This document shows, in pieces, positions 35,903 to 47,237 of a stretch of 64,000 nucleotides of DNA. Both the position numbers and the translations under genes were made by a program. How positions within the stretch are numbered: the first letter of the stretch is position 1; each line of letters opens with the position of its first letter. The notes below the pieces were generated by a model. It worked only from the letters and a program-made list of their open reading frames with translations. It ran no database searches and had not been told where the DNA came from. The stretch is from Astrocystis sublimbata (taxonomy: Eukaryota > Ascomycota > Sordariomycetes > Xylariales > Xylariaceae), in NCBI GenBank assembly GCA_022453515.1, contig JAJNNY010000033.1:327297-391296 (forward strand), in the 5' to 3' direction.

Positions 35903-37138
35903 TGAGGGCAGCTGGAATGGAAAGCGTAATAATAAAGGTCCAGAGGCGCTGAAGCGGAGTGAGGGTGTTGCTTGCTGGGAGGTAACAACAAACAGATCTT
36001 TATTGAGTTTATATACACCGGCTTGTCACCTACATGTTGATCCAGAGATACCCCCCATCCACCCCAACCTCCGACCTTGTTGTCATATTCTTTCTTCTTG
36101 GCAGAGAGAAAGAGGCTTCTCAGCCCCGCGGACTCGCGCCAAGGACGACGAACTTCGAGGCCACCCCATTTTCAGCGCAAGCCAAGATAGTCCAATGAGC
36201 ACCGACCTTTTAGGAAAACCATCAAGGTTCTCCAGTTCCAAAAAATCAATATATATTGCGGATATGTAGAGGTCCTAGTGAAAAAGATGCTGGCCAGATT
36301 ATCACCACATTGTTACTTGCCCCCACCAGCCAAGAGAGAGTTGCTTGGCTGAGTACCTTGATGGCCAGCATCTAGGCCCATGACATACCGAAAAAAGCTA
36401 ACAGCAAGTACTTAGTGCACTTGTTGAGTCGTCTTGGACCGGTAGTGTTCATCGCAAACTGTTATGTTTCGTCAAATCACTCGGGAACCTGTTCGTTGGC
36501 TTGCTCAAGCTGACCGGGTTATCCCAGGTATGAATCGGATGCAACTTGATTTATCTCAACTACTCCACCCTTTCGAGAAGTATGCATCGAAGTGAGAGAA
36601 CAAGACAGAGACTTTTGCATGTCGAAACTACGGAGGTACTCATTCTCTCATTGTTGCTATGAGTTAGGCAAGTCTCACCAAAGATCAGCAAAAACCCCGC
36701 AACTTCAAGCCCCATGCGGTCAGGGTAAGGTATTGAGAGTAACTGAAACTTGATACATTTATCCACTGCTTTCATTCTCATATAATTCATGTTGGTGAGG
36801 CGGATAATTGTGATACCTCAAATGGCAAGAATGCTAGACGTTGTTACAAGATGGCCTGCTGACATGCTTCTGCGTCCCAGCTGCGTATCTGTACGGCTCG
36901 GACTAACCTACGAGTCAATCTTGACCAAGTCGAACTTATACTACCTTCACAGGACCGGTCCCTCTTTTCGTTCCAAGGCAGTATCGGTCGCCATGGAGGT
37001 ACCATGCAGGTAAAAAAAAATGTAACTAAGCGCAGAATACCGGCTATTCAAGAAGGCAACGCAGTGCATTGCACTCAAGAGTTACGTCTCTACCACTGCC
37101 ACCTCCGTGTATATAATCTTCCAGCGACGTTGTAAGCA
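35903..37138. other. Intergenic, nothing recognised
   Basis: Promoter side of the Asp f 2-like gene, then unassigned DNA. An A9 run lies near 37012. Confidence 0.5.
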
Positions 37139-37632
37139 TGCTGTTGACTTTGAAATAGTGAATGTGACTCCCTCGTCTCTTCGTCCGAGGACAAAGGGCA
37201 CGCCAGCCAACAATGTGCCCTCACATGCTCCTTCTGCCTCTACCAGCTCGCTCTACTTCCCCGAGTCACTTGACTTGTCGCGTTCGGTATGTACGCTGCC
37301 CAGCACAATCTTATGATTTGACAATGAAGTCGGGACTCGATTTCAACCTACGTTACTGATATGTGTTTTTGCCATCAACACAGTCAACACACGAAGCCGA
37401 TAGATTGTCCGCCACGTCACTTACACTGTCGGAATTGACATACGAACTGTTGCTCGGCCAGGCACCCTCACCCCCAAGCGTCCTCAAACGCACGCGCTCG
37501 CGCTCAAGATCACGTAACCGAATCGAGATTTGCAACCACACCTATCAATACCTATACATGTGCTCTGGCGCTGTTATCTACCTAGGTAGTGTAACTATGC
37601 ACATTGGCCCTCTGTCGGTATGTGCTCACTGA
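37139..37632 (+). CDS. Possible two-exon Ser-rich protein fragment, low confidence
   Basis: Two in-phase stretches (about 37157-37286 and 37384-37632) can be joined by a 97-bp intron with a GTATGT donor, TACTGAT branch point and ACAG acceptor. The product is Ser/Pro-rich and then Arg/Ser-rich (LKRTRSRSRSRNRIEI). The 5' end is not found: an AG at 37153-37154 could be an acceptor from an upstream exon. No family is recognised. It may be a real small gene, a relic or chance. Confidence 0.25.
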
Positions 37633-37648
37633 ACCCGCAGCACCTCGA

Positions 37649-39364
37649 CTAGGGACAGGACATGTCTTCCCTGATATGTGCATCTTGAGTGGCCAGAGTG
37701 TCCTTCGGGGCAAAGGTCCTTTCCAAACTTCCCTGCCAAAAGTCGTAGCCCGACCCCGCCTGAAATGGCTTGCTCAGTTTGGGAATTATGTACTCATTTA
37801 GTACGATATCCTTGCCCTTCACTTTCTTTACCCATTGCGCGGGAGTCTCTGCCGAGGCCTCCACGTAGCCCCAGCCATTCTCTTCCTTGAGGCCAGCGGG
37901 TACGTATGGCTGACCCTCGGCATTCAGCATCCGATGACGGACACAGGGGTGGATCTCTTCACTGAACCACTTATAGTCGATGTCCAGTTTCTTGCCATTG
38001 ACGACTTCCGACGCGGGAGTTTCGCCCGGGATACGCTTGTACGATGCCGACCTTGTAGACACAAGAGATGGCAGCCACCACCAGTCGGTCCAGCCGTTTG
38101 TGTCATTGAGAGTCCCGTCACTCCACTTGATTGTCGACCATGCTGCGTTCAGATCCCGGATGTTTTTATTCTTGGTGTCGAGTTTCAGATCCCCTATCCT
38201 GAAGAGGATGTACTTCTGCAGGGCGGTGCCACTTAGCTGCAATAGACCGAAAAGCTGATCGCACATCCACGCAAAAGCGATCTCGTCGACGCTGTTCGTG
38301 TCTATATCGCCTTTGCTGTGCCCACCTACGTCGGAATGGTAACCGGGGAACCAGCACTGCCTCAGGTTGACCTTGGGGTTGTTGTTCTCATCTATGCACG
38401 AAGAGTCCAGGTGCCAAAGCGTGGGGGGGAAGTTCCCACGTGTTTCGTCGATAGCTAGGGCATGGAACGCATTCTCAATTTCTATATCCGTTAGCATGGC
38501 GACAACAAAGATTGGTCAAGGGTGAACATACTAGGACTCAGCTTCGTGCTGTGGTAGTACTTATCGGCTCCAGCTTGGCCGAACCAATTCGTGGCACCCA
38601 AGCTGCCAACAGTATCCCATACGCCGACTACCTTGATCTTGATATGGTGGTGAGCGGACTTCCTGAGGAAATCCCAGCGAGTGCCTAATTCCCGCTTGGG
38701 ATCACCGCTGCGTGGGGGCACAGTCCCTAGCTCGCCAGCCGTCAAGGGCGTCTTGGCCCAATCGGTCTCTTCCAATCTCTTTGAACCTCTACTTCTATAC
38801 GCTTGGTAGATCTCATAGAAGTGGTCGAGCATCAAAGGGGTCAAAAGACCAACCTCGCAGATAAAGCCAGCAAGGGAACGTGCAGTGTAAGCTCCCCTAG
38901 AAAACCCAAAGATGAAAATCTCATCGCCAGGACCCCAGTTGTTGGCCAGGTAGTTGTATGCTTCGCAGACCTTCTCCGCCAGACTTTCACCAACAGCACC
39001 TAGTTTCGTCAACACATACTCATCTGCAAAGGGGGGAAGCATTTTCCGTACCTTGACGTGCCTTGTTGATCACCGTCAACGAGCCGGTACCTACACCACC
39101 TTGGTAATATATGACCTGAGATACTTTTTCGCCCTCAGCAGTCATACCCACCTTGGAAATTGACCGGCTTAGTCTGGCAACATTGCTAGAGTATTGATCA
39201 TCTCCCTTATCAACACCGCTGAACGTGCCATCACAGCAGACAATGAGCCGCTTCTTGATGGAACCGCGAAGGTAGTTTGATGCGCAAACTGAGCAGTTGG
39301 ACTCCATGTTGTGTATGTGTTTGCTAGTAGCAACAAGTTGAGCTGCTGCACTTCCCGTCAGCAA
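37649..39364 (-). CDS. DUF2235 alpha/beta-hydrolase with an apparent frameshift
   Basis: Minus-strand parts are 39364 to about 39034, then a shifted frame to 38532, a 50-bp intron (38531-38482, GTATGT, branch GCTAAC, ATAG), and 38481-37649. The N-terminal KKRLIVCCDGTF, the nucleophile elbow FGFSRGAYTARS, the Asp-bearing VGVWDTVGSLG and the His-bearing GYHSDVGGH give the DUF2235 hydrolase order, related to Tle1 phospholipase effectors. Substrate in fungi is unknown. The first two blocks lie in different frames, overlapping at a C6 run (39031-39036 on the plus strand as G6). One base fewer there gives a continuous frame, and the only alternative is a 28-bp intron, shorter than any other here. 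An ATG at 39307 is an alternative start. Confidence 0.85.
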
Positions 39365-40099
39365 GCAAGGTTGGAAGACTCCCTTTAAAGTATTACTTCA
39401 AGCTCAACACGGGATAAAGAAGGTCTTGTGGCAAAAGGCCCCCCACAATGCGACTACCCATTGCTCTAGACTAGGTAGCTGGACGTGCATATATTATAAT
39501 TATAGTATATTCCCCGGCTTCACGGACCTCAAATCAGATGCTCTCATGCCTCCTTCGTCTTCTCCAGCCAACTCGAGCATCGCAACCTGATCGATCCAGA
39601 ACCCAATGGGGTCAGGCGAGGAACTAGGCGCACACCATTGAATACCAAGTTGGTCGTAGCGTTCCGCTCAGCTGGGACGCTTGTATGCGCTTGGGGTGGT
39701 AGCGCTATCTTGCCAAGCAGTTAGTTTGCCATCTGTTGCATTGCTGGACGGTGATAATCGAGACAGTCGAGACAGTAGACAGTCTGGAACCAGCTGAAAA
39801 CCCAATCAGGACAAGCCAGGCCGGACCAATCTAGACCAGTCTCAAGCCCCAGATTGAGGTAAGGAGGTAACTCGTTTTATGATGATGGTCACCACTTCAT
39901 CGCCTCTTTTCGTCAATAGAATTCTGATCTATTATTATTTGTAAGCCAAGTTAAAAAGATCAGAGATTTTCTTTCCATAACACGCCCTCCCAACACAACC
40001 TGAGGTATCGCGGCCGATGCCCGTTAGAAGATTGATGAACTTCAACCACAACTGCGGCGGATCGCTGTTGCCACACAGGGTCCCACCAAGGGTGCATGT
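39365..40099. other. Intergenic, left of the visible palindrome limit
   Basis: No gene is supported. The inverted duplication can be followed only to 40100 because its mirror is the last base of the window, so this stretch may also be duplicated. Confidence 0.5.
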
Positions 40100-42520
40100 G
40101 CTATTGACAAGACTTACTCTGGACGCTCTCTGGGCCACCAGGTACACAAGATTAACACATTCTGTAGACATCGCTCTGCTTTTTATCCCATATTTAATTA
40201 CAATGCAAATGGAGAAATCTAAGGTGCTTCGTGAACCTAGATGAAGCCCAATGCAAGGCTGATGCATTGCCTAATGTCGTATAGAATTGGCGAACTACTT
40301 AATAATGCAGACCCGGCGATTCTTCTACAGATGGCAAATTGGATGCAAGAGGTACGCGGATATGTTGCGGCATCATCAAAGCATGAAGCACACATTGTTA
40401 CAAACAACTGATACCGAGACATATGATGGTTAATCAGTAGCGTTCAATAATATAACACAGCAACGGAAAAGTATCTCATAAACCACAATAGGATGATGCA
40501 AGGATACCAGACTGAGAGGGCGGTGGCTTTGGGCTGGGGCTCCATATCGATAATACTCAGGCACCCACAGGAAGATGAGGCGCCTACTCAAGAGACAGAG
40601 GCTGATGTCATTACCAAGATTGGCAGCACACTGCATAAACGAAGCTTATCTTAATCACGTGCTCTTTTCAACGTCAGTTGTTGTGTAACTGTTGCTATTA
40701 TCTACCAAGCTACCTAGCCTGAAACCATGTTCTCCTAGTCCCTGTACAAGCCCAACTACTGAAGCAGCTCAATAGTCTATGGTGGACCTTTTGAGATCTG
40801 GCAGTCATCATTTGAATTCAAGAGCATCATGTGTACACTCGTGGACGCAGACATCTGTGCAATTTGATAATCAGTGATGTCTCAGATTGAATCAGATTGA
40901 TATGATTCCCAGCCAACTTTACATGACACACTCCTCTCCCCATTTAATGCTCAGGTAGCTTGTGTAATATTGCCTTTCTTACTGATGCGTTCTGTATAGA
41001 AAAACTCGGTGTTCGAACTTGGGGAATAATTGGTGAGATTGTAATAGTGGGCAATCCGTCAAGGTGCCAACTATTCCCCCCCTTTGTCCACTCGCTTTGT
41101 AGAGCCTCTGTTAACGTACATTTGACCAGCACTACATCGCAAAGGAGCCGAAACTCGCAACTGCTAGAAATGATGTGTATTTGGTAGTGCCATAAGATGT
41201 GCCGTTCATGTTTGGCTTGGCTGAGGTTGCAATTGTGGATAATATAATACCGAAGTTCAAGTATGACGAGCCAAGCGCCTGGTTGTGTCTTTTCAAGCAA
41301 TAAAGCTTGTCCATGTACCAGCTTCATATTGATTCTCATTGTATACAAGTGCAATATTAAATCTCTGATCATCCACAGACTAACATATTAAAACATAACA
41401 GAGCCAAATGCGTGCCTGCTGCCCTGCGATTTAATCGAATAGACGAACTACGACTTGGCCCCCTTTCGTCTCCTTTGTGTTTTTCCTTCTCCATCTTGAC
41501 TCTCACAGACAGAACAAGGCATACCAAAAGCAGCTGCAGTCCAGGAGAGGAAATGGCCATTGTCAGGTCCCACGCATCGTAAAACCAATACAACTCTATC
41601 ACGCTTCTAGAATATGGCATGCAAACGTCACCGTTCAGTCCTGCGTGCCATTTGCCAACTGATTTGCAAGAATTTCACCTATGAACACCAGTTCTACCAA
41701 CTGGCTTGGTCTAGATGTATGCTACCTTTGACAGACCAAACACATTGCTCTTCATCTTACCTAGATACAGTCACCTTCTCAAACCTTGTGAACATAGAGC
41801 CCACAGGCATGGTGACTGGGTAGGTAGGGGTGCTACACGCAGGCCGTATTACGGAACTCTATACTTGCTCTAGGCTCTCCTGCTATGACCTAATCATATT
41901 TGTTCACGCAGAAGGGCGTACTTTGATCTGGTGAAGGTTTCCTGCGTTCGTGTCAATGTTTGGTTGCATCGTGGCTCAGGCTGAATGAAGGGCTTCGCCG
42001 TGCTCTGATGTGTGGGTGCCTTCAAGTGTACTGAATCTGCCGAGATCGTGAGGTACATGGCCATAATCATTACCAGGACGACATCATAAGGTTCCGCTTT
42101 TCACCAGGCAGCTCCCGCCCTTTTCAGAAGCCAGAGGATGGCAAAGACGCCCCTGCAGAGGCTCACGATGTATATTGCGGGTGTTCCGCTTTTTCCCATA
42201 GTGACGATACAGTGATCGGATACTGCCGCGAGCCCCTGGAATACTCACGATCCCAATAGACGCGGGTACCTTTAGGGAAGCCATGTGACCTATGGCAAGG
42301 CTCACTCCTTCCTTCCTTGATAGATTTCGAGCAGATACCCACGAAATTCAAACAGGGCGGGTGCAGACGCTTACCCATCCTGCCACTCCCATATCCCCAG
42401 GCCCCTCGTTCCTCTGCTCTCGCCTTTCTTCCCAGCTACAACCCATCCTTCCTTCACCCCAGTGTGTGAACCAAGTGTGGCATCCATCTATCTTCTCAAG
42501 CAATTCCAACACAACTTCTT
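40100..42520. other. Left-arm outer region, nothing recognised
   Basis: The frames here (such as 40944-41372 on the minus strand) have no recognisable domain. The same DNA recurs in the right arm to the window end (about 61570-64000). Confidence 0.5.
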
Positions 42521-42900
42521 CACAACACACACCTACCACATCATTTTCTTCAAAAAATTACATTGAAACGCTCTACTCTACTCTTGTCATCTCCAGCACT
42601 CCAAGATTTGTCAAGAAAACCGCTTGTTGTGCATGCAGACTAGTCAACACACACAGCTGGGTCTACCATCTGTCCTGCCTGAGCACCTCCAAGCATCACA
42701 CCCACACAATCCTTTCCCATCACACATCTACAACAGTCTTTTCTTCATCAAAAAGTACATTGCAACGCACTGTTCTACTCTTTTTGTCTCCAGGATTCCA
42801 AGATTTGGCAAGAAACCGCTTGTTGTACGTGCAGGTTGCTCACATACGCAGCTGGGGTTTACCCTCTATCCTACCCGGGCCTCCCCCAGCATCACTTGCA
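42520..42900. repeat. Diverged tandem duplication, period about 197 bp (left arm)
   Basis: Two neighbouring pyrimidine-rich units (about 42545-42698 and 42741-42895) share CATTG-AACGC, CTACTC, CCAAGATTTG-CAAGAAA, CCGCTTGTTGT, CGCAGCTGGG/ACAGCTGGG and AGCATCAC in the same order. They lie upstream of the membrane-protein gene, probably in its leader. Confidence 0.7.
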
Positions 42901-43918
42901 CTGCCAGCCAGCAGAATCTCTCTCTTTTGTCCTGTCATTTTTCACTTTCCTATCACTGCAATTTGTTTTTCACTCTCACAAAGGGTTTCCGTGAGATACC
43001 TCATCATTTGTACACCCGCCTCAAGGTACTTGGTGCAGCCCCAGTTGTGCAAGCGGTCACACAGACACTCGCAAGTCATCAGACACTTGCAGATCAGCAG
43101 ACAGGTGATTCCTCACGTGTCTCCAATCAAGTTGTTTTGGTCAAAAACAAAAGTTGGTAAGTAGCTTCTCTACACTTTTCTACCTTTTTCAGACGATGGA
43201 CACGTAGTTGAATCCTCCCTGGCGAATGGTTGATGTGTGCAGTTACTTCCTTTTACCTTATTATCTTGTCATCTTACCAACCACTACAATCCCATCTCCA
43301 TACCCCCCTCCTCCTCCTCCTCCGTCTTGATCCCCAGGATCCTTCATGTTCAGTCCTATGGTTATGATCATCTACATCTTCATGTTCCCAGCCAACTCTA
43401 TTTCTGTATCCATGTTGAAAATCCCACCTATTTCCAATTTCGTGTCCATATCCCTCCTCATATTCTCATGTTATTCCGATGGTGGCTACTTTGTCTTTTG
43501 CCCCAACTATCATCGCCCCTTTTCCCTCCTTATTCAGGTTGCATCAGTATGTGGCCGCCAGCTAAATTGTAACAGTCCAAGTCAACAGTATAGATACTGG
43601 AATTGAGTTTCTGAGTTTGAATCAAGAACCGTAAACAGGTAAGACTTCAACTTTTTCCTTGTTTCTATACAGCTGGAAACTGACACCAATTAGTACCTCC
43701 CACAACAAGGGGCAATTATGATTGCCACTGGGTCTAATCGAGATACTACAAGTCAAGATACGTGGCTCTGAACAAGATTCTCTCAAACGCCTGATCCATC
43801 AGTTGATCACCTTATGAAGTCGGACTTCTTTGCAATTTCAGCAGGTAATGAAGTTCTGTTGGAGCTGATCTAAGGTAACTAGCTGTGTCACTGGCGAAAC
43901 ATTTAGGCTGTCTCAACA
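42900..43918. other. Probable long 5' leader of the membrane-protein gene (left arm)
   Basis: CT-rich DNA with a good donor (GGTAAGTAG at 43157) and several possible acceptors, but no ATG-initiated frame of coding quality. It looks like a spliced 5' UTR. The (TCC)n tract at 43307-43323 belongs to it. The mirrored DNA lies at 60189-61206. Confidence 0.4.
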
Positions 43919-45926
43919 ATGGCCCCTCTCAATCTTACTTCAACAGACTTCGAAAGTCTTACGCCGAGAAAGCTTACCAAGGGTCAGGCTACTGTAGCCA
44001 TAGCAGGCGGCATTCTTGCTTTTGTCGTCCTCTGTTGCATTGGTTGTTGTGCTACCATGATCGGCTCGGACAAACGTCGCGACAGGCGACTCAGGGACGC
44101 TGAGAACATGGGCTCACCCATTCCCTTGCAGGATCTTCCACCTGTAAATGAGGACCGCCCTGGTAAGTGAAGATAGATTCCTTTGCCAAGCGAGCTTCTT
44201 CCAAAGCCTATGCAGATTCCAGAATGCCTATTTAACAAGTACAATAGAGACTCCACGCCCTCCTCCGCCCGCTCGACGTCCTCGACCGCGAACATGGACT
44301 GAGTATGGTCGCGGACTCTGGTCGAACCCTCCATCGCTGGCTGATCTTGCCACGGCTGCCGGAGTATGGAATTCGAGGACCACAGATGAGCAGCGTAATG
44401 TGGAAGGTAATGCCATCACGTTGCAGCCTCCTCCTCCTGCTGTAATAGCTTCAGCCTCGAGTTCCCTCGGGGTCGAGACCCAAGCGCGTCCCCGCCGTCA
44501 GAGTATTCAGCGCTTCGAGGACAATAGACGTCATGGTCAAGTGTTCGATACCGATGATGGAGTGCATGTTATCCCAGCTAATTGGCCGGCCCAAGCTGAA
44601 TCTCCACCGTCAGGCTCTGGAACCGGGACCACGGCTGAGATTCTGGACCCCTTCCATCATCAGTTCTTGCCCTCAAACTCAGAAATCTTCCCCCCTAGCA
44701 CAATAGCCGAGGAGAGCGATATGGAGGTGGCTCGAGCTACGACCAACAGCCCCCGTAGCCGCGAGGCTGACAGTATTATGCGCGGCATCGGTACAGAGCT
44801 TACTGGTGAGTCTCTTCCACTCCGGTTCAGATATAGATGTAGGCACGATGCTGACGTGCGTGCTCAAGAAAACGCATCACCTTTCGCAGCTGGACAGAGA
44901 TCCGGTAGTCGCAGGCCTTCGGCATTCGATGACGAGACTTATGACCCTGAAGACAGTGAAGAGCCCTGGGCTGTCGGACTACATGGCGCCAAGAACACTC
45001 CTGGATCTCATGCTTAGGAGGCAGAGAAGAAGGTTCAGACACCCATTGATGATTTCAAGTCCGACACAAGCCCCAGCTTCCGCTTGGATATGGAACGAGA
45101 GTTCACAAACGCATCCATGGTCCCCCCACCACTCCAAGTCGGCGGAACAAAGCCTGCCCATGGGCCCTCGTCGCCTACCACGGCTTCGAAATCTGCCGGT
45201 ACCACTCATGCACAAGCGGTGTCCCGACCGGCGTCAGAGCTAATTGCCAGCTCGCCTACCGATGTTCAATCGGGTCCTCGTCGCGAGCGTCCGATCTCTT
45301 TTCTATCCAATTATCACCTACCCCGGCCGCGCACAAATGTCTCGATGCAAGATAGACTGGCGGCACAAGCACGACGGCAGATGTCTTCCATGTCTCCTGC
45401 GGAAGACATAATCGAGCGATCTCGGCTTATTCACGAGCAGAGACATGGGAAGAAGAATACCGAAGATGTCGTGATGAAACAGGCCAGGGATGCTGATGAG
45501 GACAGCCTTTCCGACGAGGAAGTGGCCAGAACGCCGTTGTACACGCTGGAGCCGACGACATTCCAAGCCTCGACACAGCCGGCACAGCCCACGCGAGCCC
45601 GCGAGTCGGGAGGCGAAGGCTCACGCACCGGTGGTATCCGCACCCAGCGCACTGCTAGCTGCCGTAGTGCTCTGCCTAGGTCCCAGGACCCTTTTGCTGC
45701 CGGGTACGTTGGTGGCCACCGTGGAGGTCGACTCGAACAGTCATTGGCGTCTTCGGGGGTGTTCCCACCACTACCGCGTGAGGAGAGCGCCAGCTCTATC
45801 GAGGCACAAGCCGGTTCCCGCAGTGGTTCACCGCCTCCGCTCCCTCCTCGTACCTCTGGGCCCCGCCGAAGCCTACGTCACACAGCTCGAGGTCTTGGAC
45901 CTGGCGCAAACCGTCCAAGCCAGTAG
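43919..45926 (+). CDS. Single-pass membrane protein with long Ser/Pro-rich tail, left-arm copy, frame broken
   Basis: Proposed exons are 43919-44162, 44216-44805, 44869-44972 and 45018-45926. Introns have GTAAGT, GTGAGT (branch CTGAC) and a weak GTCGGA donor. The N-terminus has one membrane helix (VAIAGGILAFVVLCCIGCC) followed by a basic KRRDRRLRD patch. The long remainder is Pro/Ser/Arg-rich with an EEVA-type acidic patch and no recognised domain. This copy is out of frame at three runs: CC at 44155-44156 (one base more than the right arm), and CC at 44265-44266 and 44286-44287 (one fewer each). The 3' part, including the stop after NRPSQ, looks intact. Taking the right-arm state at these runs gives a continuous 615-codon frame. 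Location at the plasma membrane or an endomembrane is inferred. Confidence 0.65.
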
Positions 45927-47237
45927 GGCGCAGAAGGTGTGAAGTTGCGGCGTGCAACCCAAGCACGATCGGAGAACGCGGGAAACGGAAGAACAGAACA
46001 GAAAAGAAAACAAACAGGAAAGGAAAGGAAAGGAAAGGAAAACGATGAGGAACGACGAATGAAAATGAAAATCGAAAAAAAAAACCTGAATTGCGAAGAG
46101 CCAAGCACAGCAGAGAAGAACAAGGTGCAGAGCGAATGGAAGTGTGGAAGAAGTCACATCGTGCGTGGGTGTCATCATTGATGCTGCCATTGATCTTGTG
46201 CTGCGGAAGGGGGGGCCGAGCAAGGTCTCTCTCTCCCTAGGTATTCCACAACTTCGACTCCTGTGTTTGGCACCTTCGACTCTATTACTGCGCAGTGCTT
46301 TCCTCGCCTAAATTCTTCTTGCTCGTCACATGCTACTTGTTCTGTGAGAGGACGGAACCAAAACGCACCTCGGCAGATACGTCCTGAAAGAGATTCGGGA
46401 AGAACACCTGTTGTCCTGCTCGAAAGGATGGGTGGCAAGAAAGGGATGGATCTCAGATGGGTGCTGGAGGAAGGTGATGAGAATGCCCGGATTGATTTTG
46501 CCACGTTGCAGGTTCTTAATGTGTAATGTACTTGGGGGGTGATGTGTGGTTGTCTGCTTCGATCTCTGAGCCTGGAGGCACCTGGCATGGCAAATGATAC
46601 TGACCAGTGGTGCTTGTTCATGTGAGCTTCTGTACCTACTGCTAAATAAATGAAATCTCCCCTCAACCCTCTGGTCCATGTTCTAGTTTGTCTCGTAAGA
46701 ACCAACACATAACCTTAAGTGATCGTTCTAAATATTTCAAAGGGCACATGCATTTGCATTTCACATCACGGGCGACTATTACCTGGGCAGACGGTGGTGG
46801 CCTACTTCAAGACTTGCCGCGGGTGATCAGTACCTACCCGTACGTACGCACGTACGACCTAGGCGGAACATATCATGGTTGTCAGTGCCATGGACGATGC
46901 ACGGTGGCAAGGTTGAAAAGGTCAAGTGCTATGATGCGGTCTCATCATCAGTCTTCTTTGTACATCTGCATTAGGCTACACATGCCCCCAAATTTGAACC
47001 ACCAAGTTATCGTACAATACCGTAGCAAAATAGGTGCTTTTACATGATGAACGCCGGTGTTGATGCATGATATCCGTCACCGCCGTAACCCAGCCTGGAG
47101 GGTCCATTGCCATGTCCATGTCCGTGACTGTCCCCCTTCCCCATTTTGATAGTGTAGAAAACGCGTATAGTATAACAAAAAAAAGAAGCATTTTAACTGA
47201 TCGTTGGTCAATATCTGGTATCGCAGTGTTGGCTCAT
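45927..47237. other. Intergenic between the membrane-protein gene and MIP1 (left arm)
   Basis: It contains the AGGAA-type simple repeat at 46016-46042, an A10 run at 46075-46084, and overlapping frames on both strands at 46175-46708 without recognised domains. It should include the 3' UTRs of two convergent genes. The mirrored DNA is 56871-58179. Confidence 0.5.
46016..46042. repeat. (AGGAA)n simple repeat
   Basis: About five copies of a GGAAA unit. The mirrored TTTCC run lies at about 58064-58090. Confidence 0.9.

Noticed and set aside
39025..39052. 28-bp intron in the DUF2235 gene
   Set aside because: It has GT and AG ends, but is far shorter than every other intron in the window (45 bp or more). 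A homopolymer error explains the break better.
42292..43164. 290-codon frame in the left arm as a protein gene
   Set aside because: It lies in CT-rich leader-like DNA, is low in complexity, contains the tandem duplication, and its mirror copy is broken by single-base differences. No domain is recognisable.
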